From Rhyacichthys aspro (Eukaryota > Chordata > Actinopteri > Gobiiformes > Rhyacichthyidae), in the NCBI GenBank assembly GCA_036850595.1, contig CM072155.1, positions 10,170,256 to 10,234,255 of the forward strand: a DNA stretch of 64,000 nucleotides. Reading direction: 5' to 3'. The translations under genes were made by a program, and so were the position numbers. Positions within the stretch are counted from its first letter, which is position 1; every line of letters begins with the position of its first letter. A model generated the notes under the pieces. The model did no database searches and had not been told where the DNA came from. It saw only the letters and a list, made by a program, of their open reading frames with translations. Positions 12,746-26,313 of this stretch are shown piece after piece.

Positions 12746-14039
12746 TATCAGATATGTATTGAGTCTTAAGAATTAGGAAAAAGCGCATTTAAAACGTGAA
12801 ACAAGTGGACAAATAAATACAGTGAAGTAATACATTTTAGGCTACATATGGCCTTTTAAACAGTACATTATTTTGATGGAAGGTGGGTCTTTAGGGTGGT
12901 TTTCAAGATAAATAACACATCCCGCAAATTTAATTTAAATCCCACATTTTGATTGGCTGTACATAAAACAAGAAAGATCCAGCTCTGCTTTGTTTTACCA
13001 GAAGTAACAAAGTAGGAAAGACCGTCATTGCAAAGCTGCCAATCAATCAGCTTTATCCAAGTGGAGTGTGCAGTTTGATTGACAGCTCCGCCCACGATGG
13101 CACAAGTAAACAGAATTTCTCCTATTTTGAACGAAAAAGAAGACGCTACAATAAGAACTGGGAAAAGACTATTCTTAGGTAAGTCCACTCCAAGGAGACT
13201 ATTTACGTGAGCTATGTCTCTGTTCCCGCTGTCTCTGTTCCCGCTGTCTATTTGTCACACAATAATCACATGCTGCGTCGAATAACAGAGCTCAGTTAGA
13301 TGTCCCACATTTTCCTACTTTGTCCCGAATAAACAGGCTTGTTGTTCAACATTTGGTTTGTAATGATCTGGTCATCCAAACTATAATGTATTTACGTACT
13401 GATGTGGAAGAATACTGCCATGGATTTAATGTCTGTCTCAAGGTAAGTTAATGTCATTCATGACAGCTTTTGTAATTCTAAACAGATTATTTTTTGACAC
13501 CAAAGACTACTGCTGTTCACTGTTTCTCTGAGTCTGGATAGTTCTCTTGACTGCACACACACCTACAGAAATCCACTAAAGGTAATACACTATGTACAGT
13601 TATCATATACAGTCTTCAAAAACCCAGATATCTCACATTTTCTCATGAGCCGCTGAACTGATAAAACCCATGAAGATTACTTACATAAGACGTGCATCAT
13701 ATCGTAGTCATGTATGACTGATGGCACTACATATCGTATAAAGAAGCACTTAAACATGGAGTCAACGGCACTTGAAAGTCATTGGAGAGTCATTTACATA
13801 CATCGATCTGCTCTTAAGTCAATGTCAATAATGTGCTGTGTTAGACTGAGGGCGTTTTCTGTTTACACTGGCCTTGACTCTTCTGGTGTTTGTACTTAAA
13901 AACATTCACCGTCTCCTCGTCTTTCACTTGAATCAACATGGAATCCACCACAATCACCATCTTTACGCTTAATAAATGTATTTCTTGAAAGCGGCAGATA
14001 AAGACGACACAAAACCCAATGTCACGGATTCATTCACAG

Positions 14040-14300
14040 TTTATAAATGCAGTCGAACGCTCCCTGTTTTAATCGAAGCTTTGTAGGCCAATCAATACGG
14101 CCGCACTTCAAAGCTATGCAGGCTGTATCGGCTTCTCTGCGGCTGCTTCACTTTGTCCCTCCCCCATTTTGTGCCGGAGTCGGTTTTCTCTTCTCGACGT
14201 CGTTCTTTTATCTCGGGTTGAAAATCTCAAGCCGTAATGAAACACCTTAAGGGACACCAGAGGAGCGCATGTCGCCTGTAAATCGATGGCCACCGCCAAA
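14040..14300. promoter_or_regulatory. Less AT-rich CpG-containing island, possible conserved non-coding element
   Basis: Compact block with several CpGs (for example 'aatacggccgcacttc' and 'tctcttctcgacgtcg') inside AT-rich DNA. Short frames on both strands have no family resemblance. The regulatory role is inferred from composition only. Confidence 0.2.
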
Positions 14301-14480
14301 GTGAGTAGGTGGTCATCAGTTCAGAGCCACCGTTCAGGCATCTTTTACATTTTAAACATTTTCCAGGCCATTGACGGTAAAATGATGTGGACTATGTAAG
14401 TCTGACGTCACTCATTTTAAAGGTGTAATGTGTAGTTTTTGGAAACATCTGGTCACTTCCCTTCAGCCTCCAGCAGCCTG

Positions 14481-14511
14481 TAAGCTATGGAAGCCCTGCA
14501 GGGACATGGTC
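14481..14511 (-). repeat. Copy of a dispersed 'catgtccctgcagggc' repeat
   Basis: On the minus strand this reads 'catgtccctgcagggcttcc' then 'atagctta'. It is nearly identical to plus-strand words at 32641-32668 and 33319-33346. The shared core includes the 10-bp palindrome ccctgcaggg. These are probably fragments of one interspersed element, not named. Confidence 0.55.
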
Positions 14512-15419
14512 TATAATGAACACCTGTGAAAATAGGTCACTTGAAGCGTTTCATCACCTCCGTTTGTCATTTTTCAGTGTGGCTTCGTTGGCAACCATTA
14601 AAATGTCCAAATTTTTCAGATTTCTCAATATAAAAAATGAAAATCCATGACTTCTTTAGCCATAATCCCATATCCATCCAATAAAAGTCGCAGGCCAAAG
14701 TAGTACTTGGACTAGAGAAAATTTAAAAACGTCTCCTCCAAAGTTTAGTCACATGGTTTTTTACATAACACCAAGTGACAAACTGCCTGCTTATTCTGTA
14801 CATATGATCATGTTATAACGTTTATCAGTATTTATTACAAGTATCTGTGTAGTTTTCATACATCGTCCTGATGAAGACGCTGTTGCAATAAAGGACTTTC
14901 CAGAGTGCCATGGACATTTTTTCTACCTAGACTGTCTTGTATACTACAGTGTTCATTTTTGGCTAGTATATCTATAATGTTTTCCATTCTTTTTTCCTAT
15001 TTACCCTTTTAAACTCACATTAAACACATAAAGGTTTAGGAATTGAAATACGTTTGTTTTTATATTTTTGAAGCAAACTCAAAATCAGATTATTTCCACT
15101 CAGCTTCTTCATAAACAACAGTGAGTTATTGCATGTGCTCACAGACTGTAGAAAAGACAGGTTTAAGGTGTGGGATTGCAATCTATCCTCAAAAATTCTG
15201 CCCAAATTAACTGACCTTTTATACACGGCATATTTCTCATGGCAAGGTTTATTTAGTAAACGCTAAATGCTCATGCCCAAGGTGGCAAGAATAATGCGGA
15301 CATAAGTACATACTGTCCATTGACTAAACACAATTATCCATACTTTAGAATCACATGCACAGTGCCTTAGTGGATAAAAACCTTAGCAGTAATTTATTCC
15401 TAAAAGCCTGATCCAAAAT

Positions 15420-15790
15420 GTCCCTGAATCTTGGCTGCTTTCTTTCAGCTAATTTCTGCCACTGGCTCTCCCCGCCGTCGGGAGATAACGCCATCAGTGC
15501 AGTGTTCAAGTGTCTGGCAGGACCCTCTATATCTCATCTATCAGCTCTCGTTGCCTCTGCCACAGCCCCTTTTTACTGTTACTAAAAATACCTCCAGCTG
15601 TGCTTCCATTATTAATGCAGCGCGACGGCCAAACCGTGAGAACGCTGCCGATTCGTCATCTCGCATCGAGTTTAAAACACCCACTGCTGCCTACTGCTGC
15701 TGCTGCAAACGGACAGATAAGCAGATAAGGGACGTGAAGGCTGTTGTATTCGTGAGCGGCAGGTTCACCGGAGGAGGAGGCAAAAATAAC
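15420..15790. promoter_or_regulatory. Less AT-rich island with homeodomain-like core, possible conserved non-coding element
   Basis: A 370-bp block of balanced composition ('ctccccgccgtcgggagata', then 'ccattattaatgcagcgcga'). It contains ATTAAT-type cores and several CpGs. A plus-strand open frame (15431-15838) crosses it but is low complexity (Cys and Ser runs) and not family-like. I favour a non-coding conserved element, untested. Confidence 0.25.
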
Positions 15791-17279
15791 ATACAGCACC
15801 TTGATGAAAGATCAGTTTGCAAAGCACTGTGGGCATAAAGGACACAAAGATGGCGTTTTAAATAGAGCTGATATAAAAAAAACTCTTATAATGACGAGGA
15901 TAACTGCATTGTCAAACAAAAGGACGAGAACTTGATGCCTATTAGACACAAAAATTAGCTAAGTTTCTTTGTATTGTACAATTTTAATGTGTCATTTCTC
16001 AAAGTAAACAATAATGTGACAATAATCTAAGCATAACCTACACCTTATCAAATCTATTGTATTGATAACGAGGCTCTGAGGTGAGGTTGAGGTGCTCAAC
16101 AAAGCCACAGAGTGCTACATTACTGCAGAAACAAAAAAGAATTACGTTGTACTTTTAGTTCTGACGCCAAGTTTGTAGTGTTTGTGTGTTTTCGAAGCCT
16201 ACTACTCACATGTTTACTGATCCATCAGCGACCTCCAGGACTCCGCAGTGAAGTCCCTAAGTAAAAACATAATCCATCACTTAACCCAACTGGATTTTGA
16301 AAGTAAAACAAATGTGGTCATCAATTTAGTCTCTAGAGCTAAGAGCTTCTTTTCAGAGTACAATACAGTTGTTTTCCTTAATCGACCCTTTTAGATGGCT
16401 AATATTCCTCAAATAAATGGTGTGGTTTATTTTGTCAGCCACCTGTGCTTCTGTCTTTGTCTCTCAGTGCCATCCTTGTTGTTTATTGGGCCGTCTGTGT
16501 GAGCCCAGTCTCAGCTTCTGCAATTTCACAACAAGACACTGCCCAAAATGACACACTCCACCTTTAAGGAGAAGTAAATCACTCAAAGATGTAATTAAAC
16601 TTTCTGGACTGGTAGCTATACCTGCTCATTTGCCTACAGACTGAGAATCAGATGCACCAATATACCCAAATCCACAGGACTGCCTCCCATGTGCACTCTT
16701 CACAAATCAGTCACAGATGGTCCCTCTTTCATTTACATAAAGTCTATGAAACTGAAAGAGGCCAAAGAGTAAAGTAATCTTTGATGCAAGTCTTATGAAG
16801 TAGGTGCTTTTGAAAACAGTCAAAGTAACATCTGCAGAAATAGGACATAAGGACTTGGACTAAACTGACTACTCATATCTCTTTAAGCATCTTTAGAACG
16901 GGAAATACTTAGAGGCGCAATTTATGGAAAAGTAATTTCTGCCCTAAATGAGTTCACCTGCCGCTCACTCACAAATCGTTCCCATTTCACTCAATATAAG
17001 CCTCTCAAAGGTAATGAGAGGAGATAAGGTTAAGCGCTGGCTCTGGTTGGATTTCCTTAAAACATGATGCTATCGCTCTGTCGCTTGTGGGAAATGACTG
17101 AAATTTGAGGATTTCGTCAAAGAAATGGGACAGACTTGTTAGAGGACGGCAAAACCAAATGTTGCTTTGGAAGATTGTGCCCTTTAAAATCACATTTTAA
17201 TAATCATCAGGTTTTATGATCCACTGAAGGCAAATGGGCTCTGCACTTTTGGCTGCACAGTCCATAATGTGTCTTAGCT

Positions 17280-17460
17280 CCCTTCAATCAAGCAGCAGTT
17301 ACAAGTCGTACCCTCCGCAACTGTTTGTACTTCACTTTTCACTCTTTGGTTATGTTTCTCACATGTTTGAATAATTGTAGCTTCAATAGTGCAATAATCA
17401 CCGTCACCGTTAAGGAGTCGCCTCTTTCGTTCGTTAGCTTCATGTTAGCTTGGTCCTTCC
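17280..17460 (+). repeat. Dispersed repeat, copy 1 (pairs with 23380-23560 on the other strand)
   Basis: The DNA from about 17300 ('tacttcacttttcactcttt') to 17455 is clearly homologous to the reverse complement of 23380-23560. Both copies keep an open frame whose translations share FH.LV.FLT.LNNC.FN, then TVT.KES and VSF.LA. Outside this block the flanks diverge, so it looks like two copies of one old element and not a local duplication. Confidence 0.75.
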
Positions 17461-17519
17461 CACACTCTTTCCTTTGCACTTCTCAAAAAAAAACACCGGA
17501 TTATTCGTAGTATGTCCAA

Positions 17520-20075
17520 ACACAAAAAAATGTTCTGGGTTGAACGTGTGGAAAGGACTTTAGAGTTACATATGGAATTTAAAGTAAATCTTAAGGTTCT
17601 TCTTCTAATAAATTTTATATATATACGTAGATCATAACCAGTTATGTATTTGGGACAGCTTTGATTTAACACTAGGGGTTTGGTTAATTTTATTAGTAGC
17701 TTCAATCATCTTCTTTTTAATCTACACGGACCAATCCGCAACCCATTTTAAGCACACTTTTCATTGCAGAACACTCTCATCTTGCCTTGTCCTATAGTGA
17801 TCGAAGTCTTTATTTCACAACTGGGGGTGTTAACAGAGGGGTCACTAGTTGAGAAGGTTCAAGCATACATAGAACAGTTTAGTGTTACAGGAAAGCACAT
17901 AAAAGTGGTCCATAACAGCTCAGTATTTTATTCTGAGCCGCCCAAACACAACCCTGCTCTAGTGCTTTGAAGAATTTCAGTACAATATTCTTTCTATTTC
18001 AAGGTCATATTCTTCAGCTGGGAGATCCTTGAAAACCAAGATTTAATTTAGGGGGGAAAAAAAAATCAACCGAGAGAGTAACAGCATTGGCGGCTGTTTA
18101 CAAAAGGTGTTCTTCTGTCAGCCTTCACAGCACAAATGAGATAAATGGTAGTGTCTGGACTGCCAAGGTCCTGTTCAGGTGAGATCTGTTTGAACAAGAA
18201 ATGCTGCTACCTCGACATCGACTTCATCACTCCGTCCCGACAGATCTCTAAGGACGAAGAACAGGGCCCAGAGTAAACAGGAGGAGAGTTAAAACGACAA
18301 AGTACTAAACCAAACGGGACGAAGATCCTTTTACAAAAGCTGTCAAAAAGCAGTGTTATTTCCCTGTCATTTCAGGCACTTAAATTTTGCTGTGGTTTTC
18401 CATTATCAGATGGAGTTACAGACTTAATGTATTTTTGCATTGCCCTTTAGTCAAATGTATGTGTGAAGTTTACAATAATCGCATTAGGCAGATGGCACAA
18501 TGGAACCTCATACTGTCTGCTACAGAAACATAATATAGTCGTAAGAATCTAGTTATTGCAGCTCATAGATTTTAGCTGCTTTGCCTAAATAAAAAGTTGA
18601 AGTCTTACTGTCATACAGAGTAATCAAAATACTGTTTCCCTTTACCTCAGCGTTACAAAAAACTAAAAGTAGTAAAAAGTAATTAAATAGCCAGTCTACT
18701 AGGTAAATATAAACTCAAACCTATAACAAAACACTGGGGGCACTGCCCTACCCCCTCACTGACAGCACACATGTGATCTGTTGGTCCCATTTACCAAAAT
18801 CATCCAGTTTAATGCAGAATTTGCAATTTTAGGCAGACAATTCCCTTTTATCCAAGCCTGCTTAGCGTCCGTCGCCAAAATGTGCACAAAGCTCATGTTG
18901 CTTACAAACAGATACAGTCACTATTGGCAGCGGTAAAACCGAGCGGTGTTTTGTTGTTGAAACCTGCCACTAGCTCATATCTGTAGTTATTTTCCCACAG
19001 GACTTGGACGCTGCTTCGACAGCCAGCCCCATTGTGTGATCATTATCCGGGCACTGCTCTTCCTGCATCTGCAGCTGAGGCTAAAATTAGCAGGCCCACT
19101 TTGATGATGCAGCGGTGAGTCTCTCAATGGCGCAATTAGGTATAATAAACTCAGAGTGGATTCACCATGCGCCGACGGAGACTGCCCCAAAAGCCATCTG
19201 ACCTGATCACCGGCGACCCTCCTCTAAGTGTAATGAATGGGCTCTGCGTCGGGACACATATGCTCAGTCTGAGGGCAAACGACGAGAAAAGTGCTGCGAA
19301 AGTGAGACGATACTTAAGTGTGGGTGGAGTGTTTCGCTTTACATTCAGCATATGTTTGAATATACCATGAATAATAGAGAGTATGCCCTGCTACTTCCCA
19401 TGAATACATAAATAGAGGGATTATAGTTTAAAGCAGTTATGAAGGACGTTTTTCAGGTGAGAGTCTGGACTGGTCGTTCTTGTTTGATCTGAACCTCAGT
19501 GTCATTTGTAATTGTGGTCCTGACTATAAATCTCTGATGCTCAGTCACTTTCAAAACTATGTGCAGATGCTTTTTTCTTTTCGCAGTTTTAATTTGGACT
19601 ATAGACAATCAGAAAAGCAGATTTAGATTATTTCCAGTGATTGAAACATGTTTAACAATAATGATTTTCACTTGTCGTATTATCTTTTTGGCCAAGAGGT
19701 GATGTTCTAATACAAATATTTGTACTGACAGTTTCAAAAGGCATTGTGTTCATCAGGCAGACCAAAAACCACAAAACAGTCTGCAGCCAATCTATGGTCC
19801 AACAATAGCTGGCGGTGTGATTTGGACCACCTTAAATGAGTCACAGTCTTTCAAAAATGACATTTTCTTCTAATAATATTTCATTAACAAAGGAACAAAG
19901 GAAACAAGTCTTTAAAGCTGCATTGTGTAAAATATTGCAGTATACAGAACTCATCTCCTAAAATAACACTCTCTAACCTTGTCTACCTTAAGCTGGGCCC
20001 GATTTCTGGCCATGCAACAATTTTTGATCAGTGCCAAATTTCAGGTTCATCATGCGTCCTTGTCGTGCTGTGTAC
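17520..20075. other. Non-coding; no gene recognised
   Basis: AT-rich. A less AT-rich block with CpGs lies at about 19010-19330, without supportable coding potential. No named repeat was recognised. Confidence 0.45.
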
Positions 20076-20079
20076 GGGG

Positions 20080-20112
20080 GGTTATGGGAGGTAATTAACC
20101 CCTCCCATAACC
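20080..20112. repeat. 12-bp perfect inverted repeat with 9-nt loop
   Basis: The arm ggttatgggagg (20080-20091) and its complement cctcccataacc (20101-20112) flank 'taattaacc'. The stem can extend a few bases with mismatches. It lies in non-coding DNA. Confidence 0.85.
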
Positions 20113-20119
20113 TCCTGAA

Positions 20120-23100
20120 ATTCTGACCAACATTTTGGTCGCAGCAAACCGTCCACTTGTACAGTGACAGCACTGAATCGTGAGCTTTCCTCATGTAAGA
20201 TTTACTCGTACATTGAGAGTTGGAGTCATATTTGAAACACTCTAAAGTCGCACAGTGTATGCCCAGCTTTAGAAAAATAGACTTTTAAAGCTCCATAAAA
20301 CCCAGTTTCAATATTTCCTGTTCCTACAGCTGCCCAGAGAGGACAGACTGAGCACTGCTGCAGGAGAAACACATTATTTCACAGTCTTTCATGAAGGTTT
20401 AAACTTTATCTTAAATAACAGGACATTCTTTCAATGTTTTTTAAGTGAGCTTATCATCAGATCAATTTACTCATGGTTTATTCATAGACAACAGCATGTC
20501 CCTTCAAAGCCACTGTAGCTGCTTAAACCCAATGCAACATTTAAAGCTCTTTTACCAGTAATACTGTCATTAAAGGGCAATTATACATGTTTTAATGTCT
20601 AAACTAAGGGCAATGCAGACCTGCCACAAACCAAACAGACATCAGAAACATAAAGACACGACACAAGGAGAAGATGATAATGTATAAAGAGATATACAAG
20701 CAATGAAACAAAGTCATAAACCACACTCACGACTTAAATCATATTGTACAGGTCTTTGTTTATCGTCATTGTACTGAACAAATAAAAGCCATATAGAAAA
20801 CAACTGTGAACACCAGGGAAGAGTAGAGCATGTTCTGTGAGTTCATTTCAAAGACAACCATTGGACTGAGATAAGCGACTGTGTTTCAAGAGCAGCTTTT
20901 TGTTTTTGTCCTGGTTTGAGTCTATAACAGTGTTTTTTTTTTCCAGTCTAGTTAGCAGAGCTGTGAAAACTGCATCTGTCGAACAAACAGAAAGGTCAGC
21001 ACCTTCAAACTCTCACGCCTCAACAGCAGCAGCTCGGATAAAAGACCCACACACCACACGCCGCACAAAACAGACTTTTTGAACCGAATAAAACAGCAAC
21101 GGTTTTTTTTTTTCAAAATGGCACATTATACATGACCAGAATTTTTCCAGTGTAGCGTGCAATTTCAGTTTATTGAAGCCACATTCCTACTGGTTTGGGT
21201 CGGGTCAGTATGAGTCAGTTTGGTTCACGTGTTTCCTCTGAGCTGTGGAAGGAGTAGTGTCAGTGTGAACAGTGTCATACAAGTGCCACACATGTTTGGT
21301 TTCTGTATGAAATCAATCGAATTTGAAGCTGTCAGAAGTTGCTAAAAAAAAAAAAAATGTTTATTTAAGAAAACTTGTGTGTGTTTGAGTTTCTTCCACC
21401 TTTTACTAAAATATCAGAGTAATATAAATGTAGCATTCAAATCACAAAAATCTTTTATTTGGACTTTTATTATGACATATGGGTAGTTTGCTGATAACTT
21501 TGTGAAACGTGATGGGCGATAAGATTTTGAAACATAATAATAATAATTTACTTACATACACATCAAAATAGATTTGTAAACAAACGCTATTAAAGGCTGT
21601 TATTTTTTTGAAAAATAACTGCTTGGTTTGGTAAATAGTGGATCATCATGAATGGATGGGATGCTTCAAAACCCAGATTGTGCTGAGGCCCTGACCTGTA
21701 TTATTGGAAATGGGGCTTGTAAAGTGTATTGTGAAGTCCAACTGGGGTAAATCCTGGCCTAAAAGTGAGGCGTGTTGCCAAAAGGGTGGAGCTAAACACT
21801 GCAGTCTGATTGGACAATAGAAAGTCGCCACTGAATCCAAAAAACAATGTTTACACAATGGAAGCTTGTGTTTGTTCTGCCTTTTATTTTATTTTTTTGC
21901 TGTTATTCCTTCATCTACCACAAAGAAGAATTTATTTCATTCTAATTAATGACAGTGCACCTAGTTATTAACATATGATCTTAGTATTTATGTACTGCTA
22001 TAATGCACATACTTCAAGGGTTACTTGTACCAAACCGCGATGTACAAATCCAACCCATATCATCGTATCACACTGTATATATGACTCAGGTTTGTGGAGA
22101 CCCAAAATAAAATCTACAGAGACCCATCCCTATGTCCTAACCTACTCTTTGGGAAACCCTGATCCTTAGAGTGACTCCGAATCTTGCTGCTACTTTATTA
22201 AAAGATGGAATTAAATGATTTGAAGTGACACAAACATCAATTTTGTCCGTCACCTCGGCTCGAAAATGCACTTGTAATGACTGCACTTCCCAAAGAGACG
22301 GTGACAGTCCATTTACAGCCGACAGAAATATGAACCTGCTCGGATAAAAACGGTCTAAAGCGACAAAATGAGAAAAGACTCGCACAGAGAAAGGTGGACG
22401 GAGGTGAAAGATGGAGGGAATATGAAGGATTTGGGAGCGTGAGAGGAGGACGCTGAAGTAGGGCAGAGCGCTGGGGAGGCCCGACTGTCCCAGTTCGGCC
22501 GTTCACCGCCGGCAAGACACGCAGAGATATCGGAAAAATGAGAGAGGAGGACTGACGGCTAAATCTGGAGCGGTGAACTACATCCAGCCCAGAGCGGAGC
22601 CGGAGATTTAAAAAATGAAGGCTGTGAAATTTGGGAAGTGTAGGAAAACCTCAGTCGACCTCAGGGTCCGACAAATGAGCTTTAACAGAGACTATAACCA
22701 TTCACTGTTATTTCATTGTGTCTCCTCCCGTTTTACATTCGAGTTTGGGATTAAAAAGTCTGTTGTTTCGACCAATTTTAAAAGCAGCAGTGGGAACTAA
22801 TCAGACGCTCAGGAGGCAGCCATCATCACTAAGAGTAAAAGGAAAATGGCGCTGGGAAGTCTACCTCATTTGTCTGACAATCTACAGCCTTGAAGGTCAA
22901 TGTAAAGTAAATTGTTTTTTAGACAAAGGTATAACTTGAAGGTTGAACCTCTTCAGTCCAGATGCCGTCTACTAAAGGTCAATTTAATGTAACTGATATA
23001 AAGTGGACAGGCATCAGTTCTATTTCATGGCTACAAACTTGTTTCTAGTGATTTACTGTCTGTGTGGCACACCTCATCTCTGTGAAACTGGTGTCAATCA

Positions 23101-23375
23101 ACATTTCTGCAAACACCTACTGACATTAACAACAGTATGCGATAAAAACCATTTAAGCTGAAGTGGGTAGAGCAGTCAAAGTCTGTGCGGAAGGAAAAGT
23201 TATATTCTGAACAGCAGCTGGATTCTTGGGACATTTGTAAACTCTCAAAATCGCAAAATCCATCATGTCTCTCTTAAAGATGTGATTTCCACTAAATCGA
23301 CTGTGTTTATGACAACCAAGAAACTAATATAAACAACATGGCTTTACTCTGATTGCATAAAATTACCCTGTCGCT
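20120..23375. other. Non-coding; no gene recognised
   Basis: AT-rich apart from the island at 22240-22620. At about 21760-21850 a 'ggtggagctaaacactgcag' segment resembles, in reverse, 'cagactgctgtttttagctc' at about 28320. This suggests another shared, unnamed interspersed repeat. Confidence 0.45.
22240..22620. promoter_or_regulatory. Less AT-rich CpG-containing island, possible regulatory element or distant 5' exon
   Basis: Contains the densest CpG run of the left half (for example 'cccagttcggccgttcaccg' and 'cgccggcaagacacgcagag'), followed by 'agagcggagccggagattta'. Open frames on both strands do not resemble known proteins. It could be a promoter or first exon of a gene not otherwise visible, or a conserved enhancer. 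The sequence alone does not decide. Confidence 0.25.
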
Positions 23376-23379
23376 TAAT

Positions 23380-23560
23380 TAGCTTGTCTTAGCTAATACG
23401 AAACTGACAGACAAACGAGCCGACTCCTTCGCGGTGACGGTCATTACTGCGCCGATATTAAAAGTACAGTTGTTCAAAAATGTGAGAAACTTAACCAAAC
23501 AGTGGAAAGTGAAGTTGAGCAGCTGCAGAGAGTACGAGGGGCGTCTACTGACAGTATTCA
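23380..23560 (-). repeat. Dispersed repeat, copy 2 (inverted relative to 17280-17460)
   Basis: The minus-strand reading carries 'ttcactttccactgtttggt', then 'ttctcacatttttgaa', parallel to 17331-17380 on the plus strand. The open frame (FHCLVKFLTFLNNCTFN...) is preserved. See copy 1. Confidence 0.75.
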
Positions 23561-23569
23561 CACGTTACA

Positions 23570-26310
23570 GAGACCCGGGTGTGTCACTAGGACCTGGAAG
23601 GTGAAAATAGAGAGGGATTTTGTTCACACATTCAGGTCACGTGGGTAAGAACGGCGTCCAGTACAGATGAATGTATGAAAATGGCTCAGGGTTTCATCCA
23701 AAGTACCAGCCCTCCTAGAACTGATCAGTCAGGTTAAAATATTGTTACTTAGGTAGAGCTAAAAGTCCACAAATGAGAATTGTAAATGCTGAGATGTTTT
23801 GATTTAATGAACAAAGCAACTTCTACTTCTGCACATTATTTTCTTAACATTTATGGTCACCCAAACAGCACTGAGGATCAAACTCATGACCTTCTGTGAG
23901 ATGACAGTGTTCACTTGCCACAATATCACGATACTCTTCCTCATTTACAAATGTTTAACTATTATTTGAATAAAAGTGCAATTTTCTCCTCAATCTACTC
24001 AAGGAATAATGAAAAGTACATTTAGGAAATAAAGTGCATATTTTTCCTACAAGTTATTCAAGTAAATGTCCTTGAGTAAATGTAAAGATATGCTTCCCAC
24101 AAATACACATTTTGTCAGCTTTGATGGCTAATGGGCTTTTTTGTGTTCAACTATAGACGAGGTGTAACAATACAACATGACCACAACAGAGCTGAATAGT
24201 ATTCTAAATTTTTGGCATTTTTAATACACATTTTTCTCTCTGCAATCTCAACATTCTGGTTTGCAATAAAGCTATAGATGCATAATCAGCCGAACAGTAT
24301 TTACTTCTCTTGTTTCAATTCTCTCTAAACATGGAGTATAACCCCCGTTTATCCATCATAGTTTTGTCTTGGGACAGGTTCGTTCTGCCTCGTCGTGCTG
24401 ACACATCTGCAAAGTGGCCGTTTGTGCGTCCCCTGATCCCTAAAGAGGGTTGTGGCCCGGTGAAATGTCATCCGTGCCGCTATGTCCTTTAGCTTCACTG
24501 GTGGGATCAAAGTGTGACGTGCCGTAATGGTGTTTTCTCGCTAACGTGGGCTGAATGTCAATTTAGAGCTCCTCGATGTTTACTGGGGCTTAGCTTGATT
24601 CTCCTCAAATCTGTGAAGTCTGCGACAGAGGGTTAATAAGGAGCTGCCGACGTGGACTTTTGGACCGAGTCGAATTGAGAATGAGCGACAGAACGAGCTG
24701 ACCTTGTGGAGAGTCAAACCAACTTTTTTTTTAACAAAATGCTAAAAACAAAGCCTGACAGTCTGGCGAGTCTGTGTAAACATTCGTAAGCACAGTTTAC
24801 TGTTTCTGGCAAAATGCTAATGATGTGGAAAAAGGTAGCTCAGCAGCAATTAGACAAAGGCTTGGCACAAACACTGAACTGAGTGTGAACAAGTAATTAC
24901 AAGAGAGAATTTCATGCAGTTGTCATTACTTTGAAACTACAAATTTGTCATTTGTATTTGTCGGAATGTCACCATTGATCGTTAATACTTCATGAGGAAA
25001 GTAGCTCATATTGATAATGACAAATGACATTGAGATAATCGTGCATTTTTATTGGCCAACTTCACTAAGTGTGACACTAAATGGTCCTTGTTTTTTAACT
25101 CAAGGCTTCAATTCTTTTAGGAAATTATTTTTCTGACATTTTCAGGACTTTTTATGACACTGCGTAACTTTTGTCCAGTAGAGGGCGCAGATCCCTCTTC
25201 AGAATCTCTGTTTTGTTACAACAGCCATATTCAGAGAATATGCAAACGGCAAGTTAGAAGAAAAAACATGTCTTCCGAAACAGTAGGGTTGTTTTAGTGT
25301 ATTTTGTACAAATTCTGTTCTGTTCTATTTCTGCTATTGCTATTGAGCGCAGAAAAGTGCATCACTCACTAATCTCTTGATAAGTCCTAGTCCCGGAACT
25401 GGAAAGTTATATTGAAGGTTCCTGTCCAGCTGAGGATACTGTGTCAGTGAGATGTTTTTACTGAACTCATGACTAATAACCATCAAAATGAAAGTGAGAA
25501 TGTATATTTTGGGGATAAAAGTTACATGGTGTCTGTCTCCTTTAAGACAGATGCAGTTTTATTCCTCAGTTTTTTTTCCTACAGCAGCCTCAGAGTGTCA
25601 AAACTCAAAGAATGGGAAGAGCATTTAATGATGTTGCCTTATTTATTCAAAGCAGTAAAATCAATGCATACCATGTTAAAACACATCCATCTGCTTTGAA
25701 TAAATAAAAAGAGGATGCATAGTGGATAATATTATGTAGCTCAGTTGTTGGGCTATGTTTACAGTGATTTTAAATTTAAAATTCTGCTTATATTATCTTA
25801 GGTCAGAGCAAATGCCTTCTACATTTAAAAAAAAAAACACTAAAAAGCAATGTTTCAAAAAGGGAGACAATCATTAAAAATCGATAAAACATTCCCATCT
25901 GGATCCTTAAGGAAACGCCGTTCGCTGCTATTTAAGTCTACCCTGTTATTTACCTCATTAATTACAAGTGTATGTGACGACTCGCCTCGAGGAAGGACAG
26001 CTGTCAGCCGCCACTTCACATTTCAGTGAAGAGCTTTTTCACATGAAGCCTTATGGTGTTGTTCATTAATCTCCACACAAAGTAAACAAGCTGCTTCAGT
26101 GCAATCTCAGTGATTTATGGTTGTCCAATCACAGGTCAAATCAAAGTCACAGGATTAAAAATGGCTGCTGTTTATGTATATTGAAAAGTGGATCATGAAA
26201 AAAGTCCGTGTTATAAACAGCGGAAAGGAAAATGAGGTCCAGATCTGTTTAAAAATATCCCTGTCCACACAAAAGCTTTTGGCAAAATATCTCCATCTAC
26301 GGGCAACATT
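23570..26310. other. Non-coding; no gene recognised
   Basis: AT-rich background. Less AT-rich blocks lie at about 24370-24700 and 25975-26060 (for example 'gacgactcgcctcgaggaag'). A short fragment near 25160 ('gacactgcgtaacttttgtc') resembles a word common in fish interspersed repeats. No coding exon was recognised. Confidence 0.45.
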
Positions 26311-26313
26311 TTT

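Larger units (their letters stand above)
12746..17275. other. Non-coding; no gene recognised
   Basis: Mostly AT-rich. Includes a direct 15-bp duplication (gtctctgttcccgct at 13216-13230 and 13231-13245). A fragment at 14481-14511 is shared in reverse orientation with 32.6 and 33.3 kb. Two less AT-rich islands are listed separately. Confidence 0.5.

Noticed and set aside
15431..15838. Plus-strand frame of 135 codons
   Set aside because: Composition dominated by Ser/Cys runs from CTG repeats and polypyrimidine sequence; no homology I recognise.
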